NCBI GenBank assembly: GCA_017415425.1
Contig: JAFQGT010000021.1
Span: 1 to 56,296, forward strand
Reading direction: 5' to 3'
DNA from: Oscillospiraceae bacterium
GTDB taxonomy: Bacteria; Bacillota; Clostridia; Oscillospirales; Oscillospiraceae
Length of the DNA: 56,296 nt
The notes below the pieces were generated by a model. That model ran no database searches. It worked only from the letters and a program-made list of their open reading frames with translations, and was not told where the DNA came from. Below are positions 50,006 through 56,296 of this stretch, piece after piece. Positions within the stretch are counted from its first letter, which is position 1, and the number at the start of each line of letters is the position of its first letter. The translations under genes were made by a program, and so were the position numbers.

Positions 50006-51126
50006 ATGTGATTTTTACCTGCGGCGGTACGGCCGGTCATATCAACCCTGCCATCGCGGTTGCCAATAGCTGGAAGGAACGCTATCCTAACAGCAAAATA
50101 CTCTTCATCGGCGGACGTGGTATGATGGAGGAGCAGCTTGTCCCCAATGCAGGCTATGAGATCGTCACGATGCCGGCTTACGGCTTGGAACGGAGTATGG
50201 CCGGATGGGCGATCAAGAATAATATTAAGGCTGTAAAGAGCGTGATCTCTGCCATATCCCGGTGCAAAAAGATCATTCGGGAGTTTGGGGCAGACATTGT
50301 GGTAGGTACCGGCGGCTATGCCAGCTTTCCTGCGCTTTTGGCGGCTACGATGCTGAAAGTGCCTACCTGCGTTCACGAGAGCAATGCAATGCCGGGTCTG
50401 ACCACCCGGATGATCGCTGGCCGTGTGAATAGAGTGCTGGTGTGTTTTCCGGAGTGTATTCGCTACTACAAAGATCCCAGCAAGGTGGAAGTGGTTGGAA
50501 TGCCTGTCCGCCGGGAATTCATCTACACCAAGAAAGAGGACGCCCGCAAGGAATTGGGATTGGACAGCCGACCGGTGGTAATGTCTGCCTTTGGCAGCCA
50601 AGGTGCCAAAGCGATGAATGAAGTAACAGCCAAGCTCTTCCGTTTGGAACAGGATGCGGGATTCCCGTTCCAGCACATCCACGCGGTAGGCAGCTATGGC
50701 TGGGTCTGGATGCCGGACTATGTACGGCAGCAGGGGGTAGATCTGGAGCAGACATCTGCTATCCAAATGAAGGAGTACCTCTATAATATGCCCACGGTGA
50801 TGGCGGCAGCAGATGTGGTCATCGGCCGGGCCGGCGCATCCACCTGCAACGAGATCGCGGCCTCCGGAACGCCCTGCGTGCTGATTCCGTCTCCCAATGT
50901 GACGGATAATCATCAGGAGAAGAACGCCAGGGCTTTGGAACGCAACGGCGCTGCAGTGGTGGTGCTGGAACAAGATTGCACGGCGCAGCGTCTGATGGAC
51001 GAGATCACAGCGCTGATCTCGGATAAAGAACGCAGCAGTGCAATGGGAAAAGCGCTCTATGGGATGGCGGTGCCGGATAGTGCGGAGCGCCTGTGCAATA
51101 TTATGGAACAGTTGGCAAAGAAATAA
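50002..51126 (+). CDS. murG: MurG, UDP-GlcNAc:lipid I N-acetylglucosaminyltransferase
   Basis: A 374-residue GT-B glycosyltransferase that makes lipid II at the inner membrane face. Motifs: FTCGGTAGHINPAIAVAN at the start, VVGTGGYASFPALLAAT, PTCVHESNAMPGLTTR, VMSAFGSQGAKAMNEV, and the UDP-GlcNAc site ADVVIGRAGASTCNEIAASG. AGGAGG lies 7 nt before the ATG inside ftsW. ftsQ follows after 11 nt. Confidence 0.96.
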   Translation: MNVIFTCGGTAGHINPAIAVANSWKERYPNSKILFIGGRGMMEEQLVPNAGYEIVTMPAYGLERSMAGWAIKNNIKAVKSVISAISRCKKIIREFGADIVVGTGGYASFPALLAATMLKVPTCVHESNAMPGLTTRMIAGRVNRVLVCFPECIRYYKDPSKVEVVGMPVRREFIYTKKEDARKELGLDSRPVVMSAFGSQGAKAMNEVTAKLFRLEQDAGFPFQHIHAVGSYGWVWMPDYVRQQGVDLEQTSAIQMKEYLYNMPTVMAAADVVIGRAGASTCNEIAASGTPCVLIPSPNVTDNHQEKNARALERNGAAVVVLEQDCTAQRLMDEITALISDKERSSAMGKALYGMAVPDSAERLCNIMEQLAKK

Positions 51127-51137
51127 AGGAGTAGCCT

Positions 51138-52076
51138 ATGCAGACCAATAAGACAAAGAATATGCGACTGACCGGCAGAAAACCCCGGCGCAGAACAGCC
51201 CCAGAGGGGCAGCCGAAAAAAGTGTCGGACGAGCAGATCGTTTATACCCCTGCCAAACCCTTTAACCGGAATCGTTTTTTATTGCGTTTGCTGACTGTTA
51301 CGGCAGTAGTGCTGGCGCTGGTATTCGGTATGTCCATTTTTTTCAAAGTCCGGACTGTGACCGTTTCCGGTGCGGAAAAGTACAGCGCCTGGGAAGTCAA
51401 GGAGGCATCCGGCATCTCTGACGGAGATGCACTGCTGAGCTTGAGTGAAGCGAAGATCAGCGCCCGGATACGCACCAGTCTGCCCTATGTGGATCGGGTT
51501 CGTGTCGGAATAAAATTGCCGGATACGGTTAAAATTGAAATAACCGAATTGGATGCGGTGTATGCCATCAGTGACAATGTGGGTAAATGGTGGCTGCTGA
51601 ATGTAGATGGCAAAGTGGTGGACAATACCAACGGTGCTGCATCCAAAGGATATACCCGGATCATAGGCGTGGAACTGGCGGATCCGGTGGTCGGACAGCA
51701 GGCGGTGGCTGCAGTGCCGCAGACTGAAGAACCTACCGGTACAGAGACAACAGAAGACCTTATGCCGCCGGTTGCCCTGATACAGCCTGCCCATCAGCTG
51801 GAGGCAGCGATTACAGTACTGGCAGCTTTGGAAGCCAACGGCGTGATCGGATACGTAGAGACCATAGATGTAACCGATCCAGAGCATATAGAGCTTTGGT
51901 ATGAAGACCGGTATCAAGTGTATCTGGGTGATGACAGCCGAATGGAGTATAAGATCTATATGCTCAAGGGCGCGGTTGCGCAAATGGGCGAATACCAGCG
52001 TGGTCAGATGGATATTAGTTTTACTACCTGGCCGGACCGGGTATGGTTTGATCAATTTGAGACAGAAAAATCGTAA
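51138..52076 (+). CDS. ftsQ: Cell division protein FtsQ/DivIB
   Basis: 312 residues: a basic cytoplasmic tail (about 1-50, LTGRKPRRRTAPEGQPKK), one membrane helix (FLLRLLTVTAVVLALVFGMSIFF in part), then a POTRA domain (VRTVTVSGAEKYSAWEVKEAS to LPDTVKIEITE) and a beta domain interrupted by a Thr/Glu/Pro loop (PQTEEPTGTETTEDL). It belongs to the FtsQ-FtsL-DivIC divisome subcomplex. AAAGGAG precedes the ATG. It is last before the ftsZ promoter. Confidence 0.9.
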   Translation: MQTNKTKNMRLTGRKPRRRTAPEGQPKKVSDEQIVYTPAKPFNRNRFLLRLLTVTAVVLALVFGMSIFFKVRTVTVSGAEKYSAWEVKEASGISDGDALLSLSEAKISARIRTSLPYVDRVRVGIKLPDTVKIEITELDAVYAISDNVGKWWLLNVDGKVVDNTNGAASKGYTRIIGVELADPVVGQQAVAAVPQTEEPTGTETTEDLMPPVALIQPAHQLEAAITVLAALEANGVIGYVETIDVTDPEHIELWYEDRYQVYLGDDSRMEYKIYMLKGAVAQMGEYQRGQMDISFTTWPDRVWFDQFETEKS

Positions 52077-52113
52077 ATTCAGAAATTATTTGCTGAAAAA
52101 ATAATAATTTCTA

Positions 52114-52142
52114 TTGACCAAATCGGATTTTCAAGATAGAAT
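52114..52142 (+). promoter_or_regulatory. Promoter of ftsZ
   Basis: TTGACC (52114-52119), a 17-bp spacer and TAGAAT (52137-52142), 74 nt before the ftsZ start. It gives ftsZ expression separate from the dcw operon. Confidence 0.65.
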
Positions 52143-52215
52143 ATACAAGTAATGGTGTAATTACGACAGATTGAAAAGGTCTGTCCTCAAAACGATACAT
52201 AGGAGGAAGAAACAA

Positions 52216-53256
52216 ATGAGCGAAATGTTCCAGGACCGCGTTGTTAAAATTAAAGTGATCGGTGTTGGTGGCGCCGGTAATAACGTCATTAACCGTATGA
52301 TCGAGGCAGGCGTGGAAGGCGTTGATTTTGTTGTTATTAATACCGACAAGCAGGACCTCAATAAGTCTGTTTGTAAGAATAAGGTTCAGATCGGTGAGAA
52401 GCTCACCGGCGGTATGGGCGCAGGCTCCAAGCCTGAGATTGGCCAGAAGTCCGCTGAAGAGAGCCGCGCACAGATCTCCAAGATTCTGGAAAACACCGAT
52501 ATGGTCTTCATCACCGCAGGTATGGGCGGCGGCACCGGCACCGGCGCAGCTCCCATCGTAGCAGATTTAGCCCGTGAGGCCGGCTGTCTGACTGTTGGTG
52601 TGGTAACCAAGCCCTTCAAGTTTGAGGGTGCAAACCGTATGCGTCAGGCTGAGAGCGGTATCGCTGCTCTGCATGAGAAGGTTGACTCTCTGGTCATCAT
52701 TCCCAACGACCGTCTGAAGTATGTGACCGATCAGAAGATCACTTTTGCCAACGCATTCGGCATCGCTGACGATGTGCTGAAGCAGGCTGTGACTTCTATC
52801 TCTGAGCTGGTCGGCTACTCCGATCGTGTTATCATTAATCTGGACTTTGCTGACGTTTCTGCAGTTATGAGAGATGCTGGCCGTGCACATATGGGTGTCG
52901 GTATTGCTTCCGGCCGTGAGAAGGCTGAGCAGGCTGCACTGGCAGCTGTGGCAAGCCCCCTGCTGGAGACCTCTATCAACGGCGCTACCGGCGTTCTGGT
53001 GAACGTGACTGGTTCTACCGAACTGACTCTGGATGAGGTTGAGACCGCTGCAAGCATCGTGCAGGAAGCTGCAAATCCCGAGGCAAATATTATCTTTGGT
53101 GCTACTTCCTCCGATGAGTTTGTGGATGAGATGCGGGTTACTGTCATTGCAACCGGCTTCGAGCAGAAGGAAACTGAGGAGAATACCAAGACTTCCGGTG
53201 TCGGCGGCAAGGCCAATGACGATATCGATGCGATCTTTGATATTTTCAATCGCTAA
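52216..53256 (+). CDS. ftsZ: Cell division GTPase FtsZ
   Basis: A 346-residue tubulin homologue that forms the Z-ring. Motifs: VIGVGGAGNNVINRM, the tubulin signature GMGGGTGTGAAP (about 101-112), NDRLKYV, and the T7 loop NLDFADVSAVM. The core ends near 315. Only about 20 linker residues follow before a C-terminal peptide DDIDAIFDIFNR, compared with the long linker and IPxFLR-type tail of B. subtilis. The start follows AGGAGG by 9 nt. ftsA is not present beside it. Confidence 0.97.
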   Translation: MSEMFQDRVVKIKVIGVGGAGNNVINRMIEAGVEGVDFVVINTDKQDLNKSVCKNKVQIGEKLTGGMGAGSKPEIGQKSAEESRAQISKILENTDMVFITAGMGGGTGTGAAPIVADLAREAGCLTVGVVTKPFKFEGANRMRQAESGIAALHEKVDSLVIIPNDRLKYVTDQKITFANAFGIADDVLKQAVTSISELVGYSDRVIINLDFADVSAVMRDAGRAHMGVGIASGREKAEQAALAAVASPLLETSINGATGVLVNVTGSTELTLDEVETAASIVQEAANPEANIIFGATSSDEFVDEMRVTVIATGFEQKETEENTKTSGVGGKANDDIDAIFDIFNR

Positions 53257-53270
53257 TTGAGATTTACGTG

Positions 53271-53303
53271 GCATCCCGGATCTTGTATCCGGGATGCTTT
53301 TTT
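53271..53303 (+). terminator. Terminator of ftsZ
   Basis: GCATCCCGGAT and ATCCGGGATGC form an 11-bp stem with a CTTGT loop, followed by six T residues. Confidence 0.9.
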
Positions 53304-53325
53304 ACGAGCTTGAAAGGAGAAGGGG

Positions 53326-54075
53326 ATGAACGCATACCGCGCTCTGGCGGCAAGCTATGACCGTTTGACCAACGATGTGGATTATGAAGCTGTCGTAGAG
53401 TTTTATTGGAACATTCTTCAGCGGGAGAAGCTGCAGCCCAGAACTGCTGTGGATCTGGCCTGCGGCACAGGCTCTGTAGCTGTGCTTTTGGCACAAAAAG
53501 GATTACAGGTCACAGCGGTGGATATGTCTGAGGATATGCTGTGTGTGGCTGCCCAGAAGGCTTCAGAACTAAACGATCCTCCTGTGTTTGTGTGCCAGAA
53601 GCTGCAACAGCTGCGTCTGCCCAAGGGGGTGGACTTGGCAGTCTGCGCCTTGGATAGTCTTGACTATATTACAGACCCTGCAGACTGCCGTGAGGCGATC
53701 CAAAGAGTCTATAAGGTGCTCAATCCCGGTGGCTGTTTTATTTTTGATGTGAACACGCCGGAAAAATTGCAGGCTATGGACGGTCAGGTCTTTTTGGATG
53801 AGGATGAGGATGTGTTCTGCATTTGGCGGGGCGAATTTGATCAGAGGTCCAATATTTGTTCCTATGGAATGGACTTGTTTCAGAGAAAAGGTGCTTATTG
53901 GGAGCGCAGCTTCGAGGAACATCGGGAATATGCCTATTCCCCGGAACAGTTAAAAGGCTACTTGAAGGATGCCGGATTTACCGGTATCCAGGTGTTTGCC
54001 GACCGGCGCCTGCAAGATCCGGAGGAAGGCGAACAGCGTATATATCTGAAAGCAAGAAAGGGTAGAATCAAATGA
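53326..54075 (+). CDS. Class I SAM-dependent methyltransferase
   Basis: 249 residues resembling the YqeM/Tam-like group. It starts AYRALAASYDRLTNDVDYE. Motif I is AVDLACGTGSVAVLL, the acidic residue follows in VTAVDMSEDML, and the motif IV region is AVCALDSLDYI. The last third (YAYSPEQLKGYLKDAGF, GEQRIYLKARK) is usual for enzymes that act on small molecules or tRNA. The substrate is unknown. AAAGGAG lies upstream, and the stop overlaps hslO by 4 nt, so the two are coupled. No promoter is visible after the ftsZ terminator, so read-through may drive it. Confidence 0.88.
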   Translation: MNAYRALAASYDRLTNDVDYEAVVEFYWNILQREKLQPRTAVDLACGTGSVAVLLAQKGLQVTAVDMSEDMLCVAAQKASELNDPPVFVCQKLQQLRLPKGVDLAVCALDSLDYITDPADCREAIQRVYKVLNPGGCFIFDVNTPEKLQAMDGQVFLDEDEDVFCIWRGEFDQRSNICSYGMDLFQRKGAYWERSFEEHREYAYSPEQLKGYLKDAGFTGIQVFADRRLQDPEEGEQRIYLKARKGRIK

Positions 54076-54959
54076 ATGACTACTTAGTACGCGGAATGAG
54101 TATGGATGGTTTTGTTAAGGTGGTGGCGATCACCTCTACGGGAATTGTCCGCAGAGCGGCACAGATCCACCATACGACGCCCAATGCTACAGCGGCCTTT
54201 GGACGAGCGCTGACCGCAGCATCTATGATGGGTAATATGCAGAAAGTAGACAATGGCTCTATGACTATGCAGATCAAAGGCGGTGGCCCAATAGGCAGCA
54301 TTGTGTGTGTGTCCGATCCTGTGGGAAATGTGCGGGGCTATGTATACGAACCCTGTGTTCCGCTGGTGGAAAAGCGTCCCGGCAAGCTGGATGTAGGCGC
54401 CACGGTGGGTACGGACGGCACTCTGACCGTTATTCGGGACCTGCAGATGAAAGAACCGTATGTGGGCTCCATACCGCTGGTCTCCGGTGAGATCGGCGAT
54501 GATGTGACGGCATACTTTGCTCAGTCTGAACAGACACCTACGGCTTGCGCGTTAGGCGTGCTGGTGGATCGGGATCAGAGTGTAAAGGTAGCCGGTGGAT
54601 ATCTGATCCAGCTGCTGCCCGGCGCGCCGGACGAGGTGATCGATGTGATTGAGGCCGGTATCAAGCGGGCCGGTTCTGTCACCGCTATGCTGGAGCAAGG
54701 TATGACACCGGAGGATATTCTGGGTCAGGTGTGCGGTGATTTGGGTGTGGTGTTTATGGAGACTACGCCGGTAGAATATAAGTGCTATTGCACACAAGAG
54801 CGTGTAAGTGCCGCTCTGTTAAGTCTGGGCGTTGAAGAGCTGACGCAGATTATGGAAGAAGGGAAGTCCTTCCCTGTGGAATGCCAGTTCTGTGATACGG
54901 TATACACGTTCACCCCGCAGGATATTCAGCAGCTGCTGACACAGCAGCAGGAGGATTAA
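54072..54959 (+). CDS. hslO: Redox-regulated chaperone Hsp33
   Basis: A 295-residue holdase that is switched on by oxidation and unfolding. The N-terminal core contains RAAQIHHTTPNATAAFGR and MTMQIKGGGPIGSI. The C-terminal zinc switch has CYC (about 237-239) and CQFC (about 270-273), so all four redox cysteines are in place. It starts inside the preceding methyltransferase gene, and an ATP-grasp gene follows after 2 nt. Confidence 0.96.
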   Translation: MNDYLVRGMSMDGFVKVVAITSTGIVRRAAQIHHTTPNATAAFGRALTAASMMGNMQKVDNGSMTMQIKGGGPIGSIVCVSDPVGNVRGYVYEPCVPLVEKRPGKLDVGATVGTDGTLTVIRDLQMKEPYVGSIPLVSGEIGDDVTAYFAQSEQTPTACALGVLVDRDQSVKVAGGYLIQLLPGAPDEVIDVIEAGIKRAGSVTAMLEQGMTPEDILGQVCGDLGVVFMETTPVEYKCYCTQERVSAALLSLGVEELTQIMEEGKSFPVECQFCDTVYTFTPQDIQQLLTQQQED

Positions 54960-54961
54960 AT

Positions 54962-55963
54962 ATGGGAATTATCAGTTTTGCATTACAAGGAAATTACGGC
55001 CGTTACTATCGTGACTTGCAGGAACTTTCCAAGAAAGTCAATAAGCCTGCCTGGTTTATGTTCCTGGATACGGCAGTGTGTGTATTGCGCTATGGCTCCG
55101 GTCTGCAGGATTATTTGAATTTTCAGTTTTACAATAAGACCCACGCCCAGAGAAAGACCTATGTGAGCATCGGTTATCTGGATAAGGTAATTACCCAATT
55201 GTCCAATATCAAGTGGTCTCCTTATATTTCCAATAAGACCAATTTCCATAAAAACTACAGTCAGTATACCCGCAGAGATTTTTTTGATCCCGACACAGGT
55301 TATGAGGGCTTTGAGGCGTTCCTTGAGAGAAATCCGGAGTTCATCTACAAACCCCAAATCGGTCAATGCGGTGAAGGTGTGGCAAAGATCACCACAGATC
55401 AAATTAAAGACCGGAAAGAGTTTTATGAAAAGGTAATTGAGCAGAAGGCCTGTCTAGAAGAATTGGTGAAGCAGCACCCGGATTGGGAGGCTCTGTGTCC
55501 CGGTTGCGTGAATACCTTGCGTGTGATTACCGGAGCGGCGGCCGGCAAGTCCTGGCTGCTGTTTGCGGCGACCCGTGTGGGTTCTGGAACCAGCATAGCC
55601 GATAACTTCCATATGGGCGGCAGTGCAGTGCTGATCGATATGGAAACCGGAAAGCTTACCGGTACAGGCATCGATAAAAAACTTAACGATCACGAATGCA
55701 GCGCCACCGGAATCCGCTATGACGGATATGCAGTTCCGTATTGGGAAGAGATCAAGCAGCTTTGCCTGGATGCTGCATTGGTCAATGACCAGATCCACTT
55801 CATTGGTTGGGATGTGGCAATTACACCTAACGGACCTCTACTGATCGAAGGAAATCGTGGCTCCGGCTTTGACCTGCCACAGGTTATGGCCAAACGGGGT
55901 CTGAAGGATATGCTGGAAGGCCTGGTAGCTGATGTAGAGGCAGCGGAGCAAAACAAAAACTGA
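54962..55963 (+). CDS. Sugar-transfer-associated ATP-grasp domain protein
   Basis: 333 residues with an ATP-grasp fold of the type often encoded in polysaccharide clusters. Visible elements are FIYKPQIGQCGEGVAKI (ATP-binding Lys and Gly-rich loop), NTLRVITGAAAGKSWLLFAAT, a metal region around FIGWDVAITPNGPLLIEGNRGSG with Asp, Glu and Asn ligands, and an N-terminal helical part (YYRDLQELSKKVNKPAWFMF). ATP-grasp enzymes join a carboxylate to an amine or thiol; the partner here is unknown. It lies 2 nt after hslO and ends before a hairpin, so it is the last gene of the methyltransferase-hslO group. Confidence 0.82.
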   Translation: MGIISFALQGNYGRYYRDLQELSKKVNKPAWFMFLDTAVCVLRYGSGLQDYLNFQFYNKTHAQRKTYVSIGYLDKVITQLSNIKWSPYISNKTNFHKNYSQYTRRDFFDPDTGYEGFEAFLERNPEFIYKPQIGQCGEGVAKITTDQIKDRKEFYEKVIEQKACLEELVKQHPDWEALCPGCVNTLRVITGAAAGKSWLLFAATRVGSGTSIADNFHMGGSAVLIDMETGKLTGTGIDKKLNDHECSATGIRYDGYAVPYWEEIKQLCLDAALVNDQIHFIGWDVAITPNGPLLIEGNRGSGFDLPQVMAKRGLKDMLEGLVADVEAAEQNKN

Positions 55964-55970
55964 TTTTATA

Positions 55971-55999
55971 AACCCGTCCGACAGACTGTCGGGCGGGTT
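55971..55999 (+). terminator. Terminator after the ATP-grasp gene
   Basis: AACCCGTCCGACAG and CTGTCGGGCGGGTT form a nearly continuous 14-bp stem with one G-U pair, 7 nt after the stop. The downstream T-run is weak (ATTGC, with ATTTTT further on). Confidence 0.6.
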
Positions 56000-56086
56000 A
56001 TTGCACCTAGATTTTTCCTGAAAAAAAGTGGGGAAAAGGGTTGTTCCGGTAGAAGAAAGTTTTTAAGAAAAAATCGGTAAAAGTGC

Positions 56087-56115
56087 TTGACAAAAAGAGC
56101 TTCTATGTGTATAAT
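56087..56115 (+). promoter_or_regulatory. Consensus promoter of the tRNA-Val/tRNA-Asp cluster
   Basis: TTGACA (56087-56092), a 17-bp spacer and TATAAT (56110-56115), about 42 nt before tRNA-Val. The 5' leader contains GTTTCG/CGAAAC, a likely processing hairpin. Confidence 0.88.
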
Positions 56116-56156
56116 GAACCACGTCGCTGAGGTTTCGGCTGAAGCGAAACAGATAT

Positions 56157-56232
56157 GGGAGCATAGCTCAGCTGGGAGAGCATCTGCCTTACAAGCAGGA
56201 GGTCACAGGTTCGAGCCCTGTTGTTCCCACCA
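56157..56232 (+). tRNA. tRNA-Val (anticodon TAC)
   Basis: A full cloverleaf: acceptor GGGAGCA with TGTTCCC, D-loop AGCTCAGCTGGGAGAGC, anticodon stem CTGCC/GGCAG-type around CTTACAA (anticodon TAC), and T-arm ACAGGTTCGAGCCCTGT. The CCA end is encoded at 56230-56232. Confidence 0.95.
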
Positions 56233-56238
56233 AGATCT

Positions 56239-56296
56239 GGCCCGGTGGTGCAGTCGGTTAGCACGCCAGCCTGTCACGCTGGAGGTCGACGGTTCG
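56239..56296 (+). tRNA. tRNA-Asp (anticodon GTC), truncated by the window end
   Basis: Begins GGCCCGGTGGTGCAGTCGG six bases after tRNA-Val, with anticodon loop CTGTCAC (GTC) in stem CCAGC/GCTGG. The T-arm is cut at TTCG by the end of the window. It is co-transcribed with tRNA-Val. Confidence 0.92.

Noticed and set aside
1-56296. CRISPR arrays, insertion sequences, integrons, toxin-antitoxin pairs
   Set aside because: No regularly spaced repeats, transposase motifs, terminal inverted repeats with target duplications, or typical toxin-antitoxin pairs were seen on either strand.

Overview
The window is a 56.3 kb stretch of chromosome from a Gram-positive, probably endospore-forming anaerobe of the class Clostridia. 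The mix of families is most like Oscillospirales/Oscillospiraceae. The evidence is a dcw cell-wall/division cluster led by mraZ, spmA/spmB, an AbrB-type regulator, HPr kinase, a 2[4Fe-4S] ferredoxin, moderate GC content, strong AGGAGG-type ribosome sites and sigma-A promoters that nearly all have 17-bp spacers. No prophage, insertion sequence, CRISPR array or rRNA operon is visible.

Layout. 1-7.2 kb is the accessory part. It holds the tail of a GNAT acetyltransferase, a GNAT-methyltransferase fusion, a divergent pair made of a heterodimeric multidrug-type ABC exporter and an XRE regulator, a membrane transglutaminase broken by one in-frame TAG, and tRNA-Arg. 7.4-16.9 kb is housekeeping: mutY, yceD-rpmF, der-plsY, a MacB-like ABC transporter, rpmB, hprK-rluA. 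17-20.2 kb has mnmA and a secreted lysozyme with SH3 repeats. 20.3-29.9 kb is one long operon, smc-ftsY-rdgB-yhbY-nadD/yqeK-rsfS-leuS, linking chromosome segregation, protein targeting, nucleotide clean-up and ribosome assembly. 30-38 kb has a lipoprotein, rpsU, yqeG-pepP-efp, an acidic zinc-ribbon protein, spmAB, an AbrB regulator, trmN6-rsmI and ferredoxin. 38.2-40.5 kb is a lone ClpC-like ATPase. 40.7-53.3 kb is the dcw cluster (mraZ, rsmH, ftsL, pbp, murE, murF, mraY, ftsW, murG, ftsQ, ftsZ), with murD, murC, murB and ftsA absent. It is followed by a methyltransferase, hslO, an ATP-grasp protein and a tRNA-Val/tRNA-Asp cluster that runs off the end.

The most interesting signal is the leader of the ABC exporter (about 5180-5357, minus strand). 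A consensus promoter drives a 19-codon leader peptide with its own Shine-Dalgarno. That site is exactly complementary to an 11-nt segment later in the peptide frame, and a strong intrinsic terminator lies just before the exporter genes. This is the architecture expected for ribosome-mediated transcription attenuation, as known for B. subtilis bmrB-bmrCD. A candidate operator built from repeated GTTCGTnAC/CGTTACG elements lies between it and the divergent XRE regulator. A second, weaker example of a short open frame reading through a terminator precedes the MacB-like transporter.

All calls come from reading the sequence. No database search was run. Start codons were chosen from ribosome-site spacing and often differ from the longest open frame.
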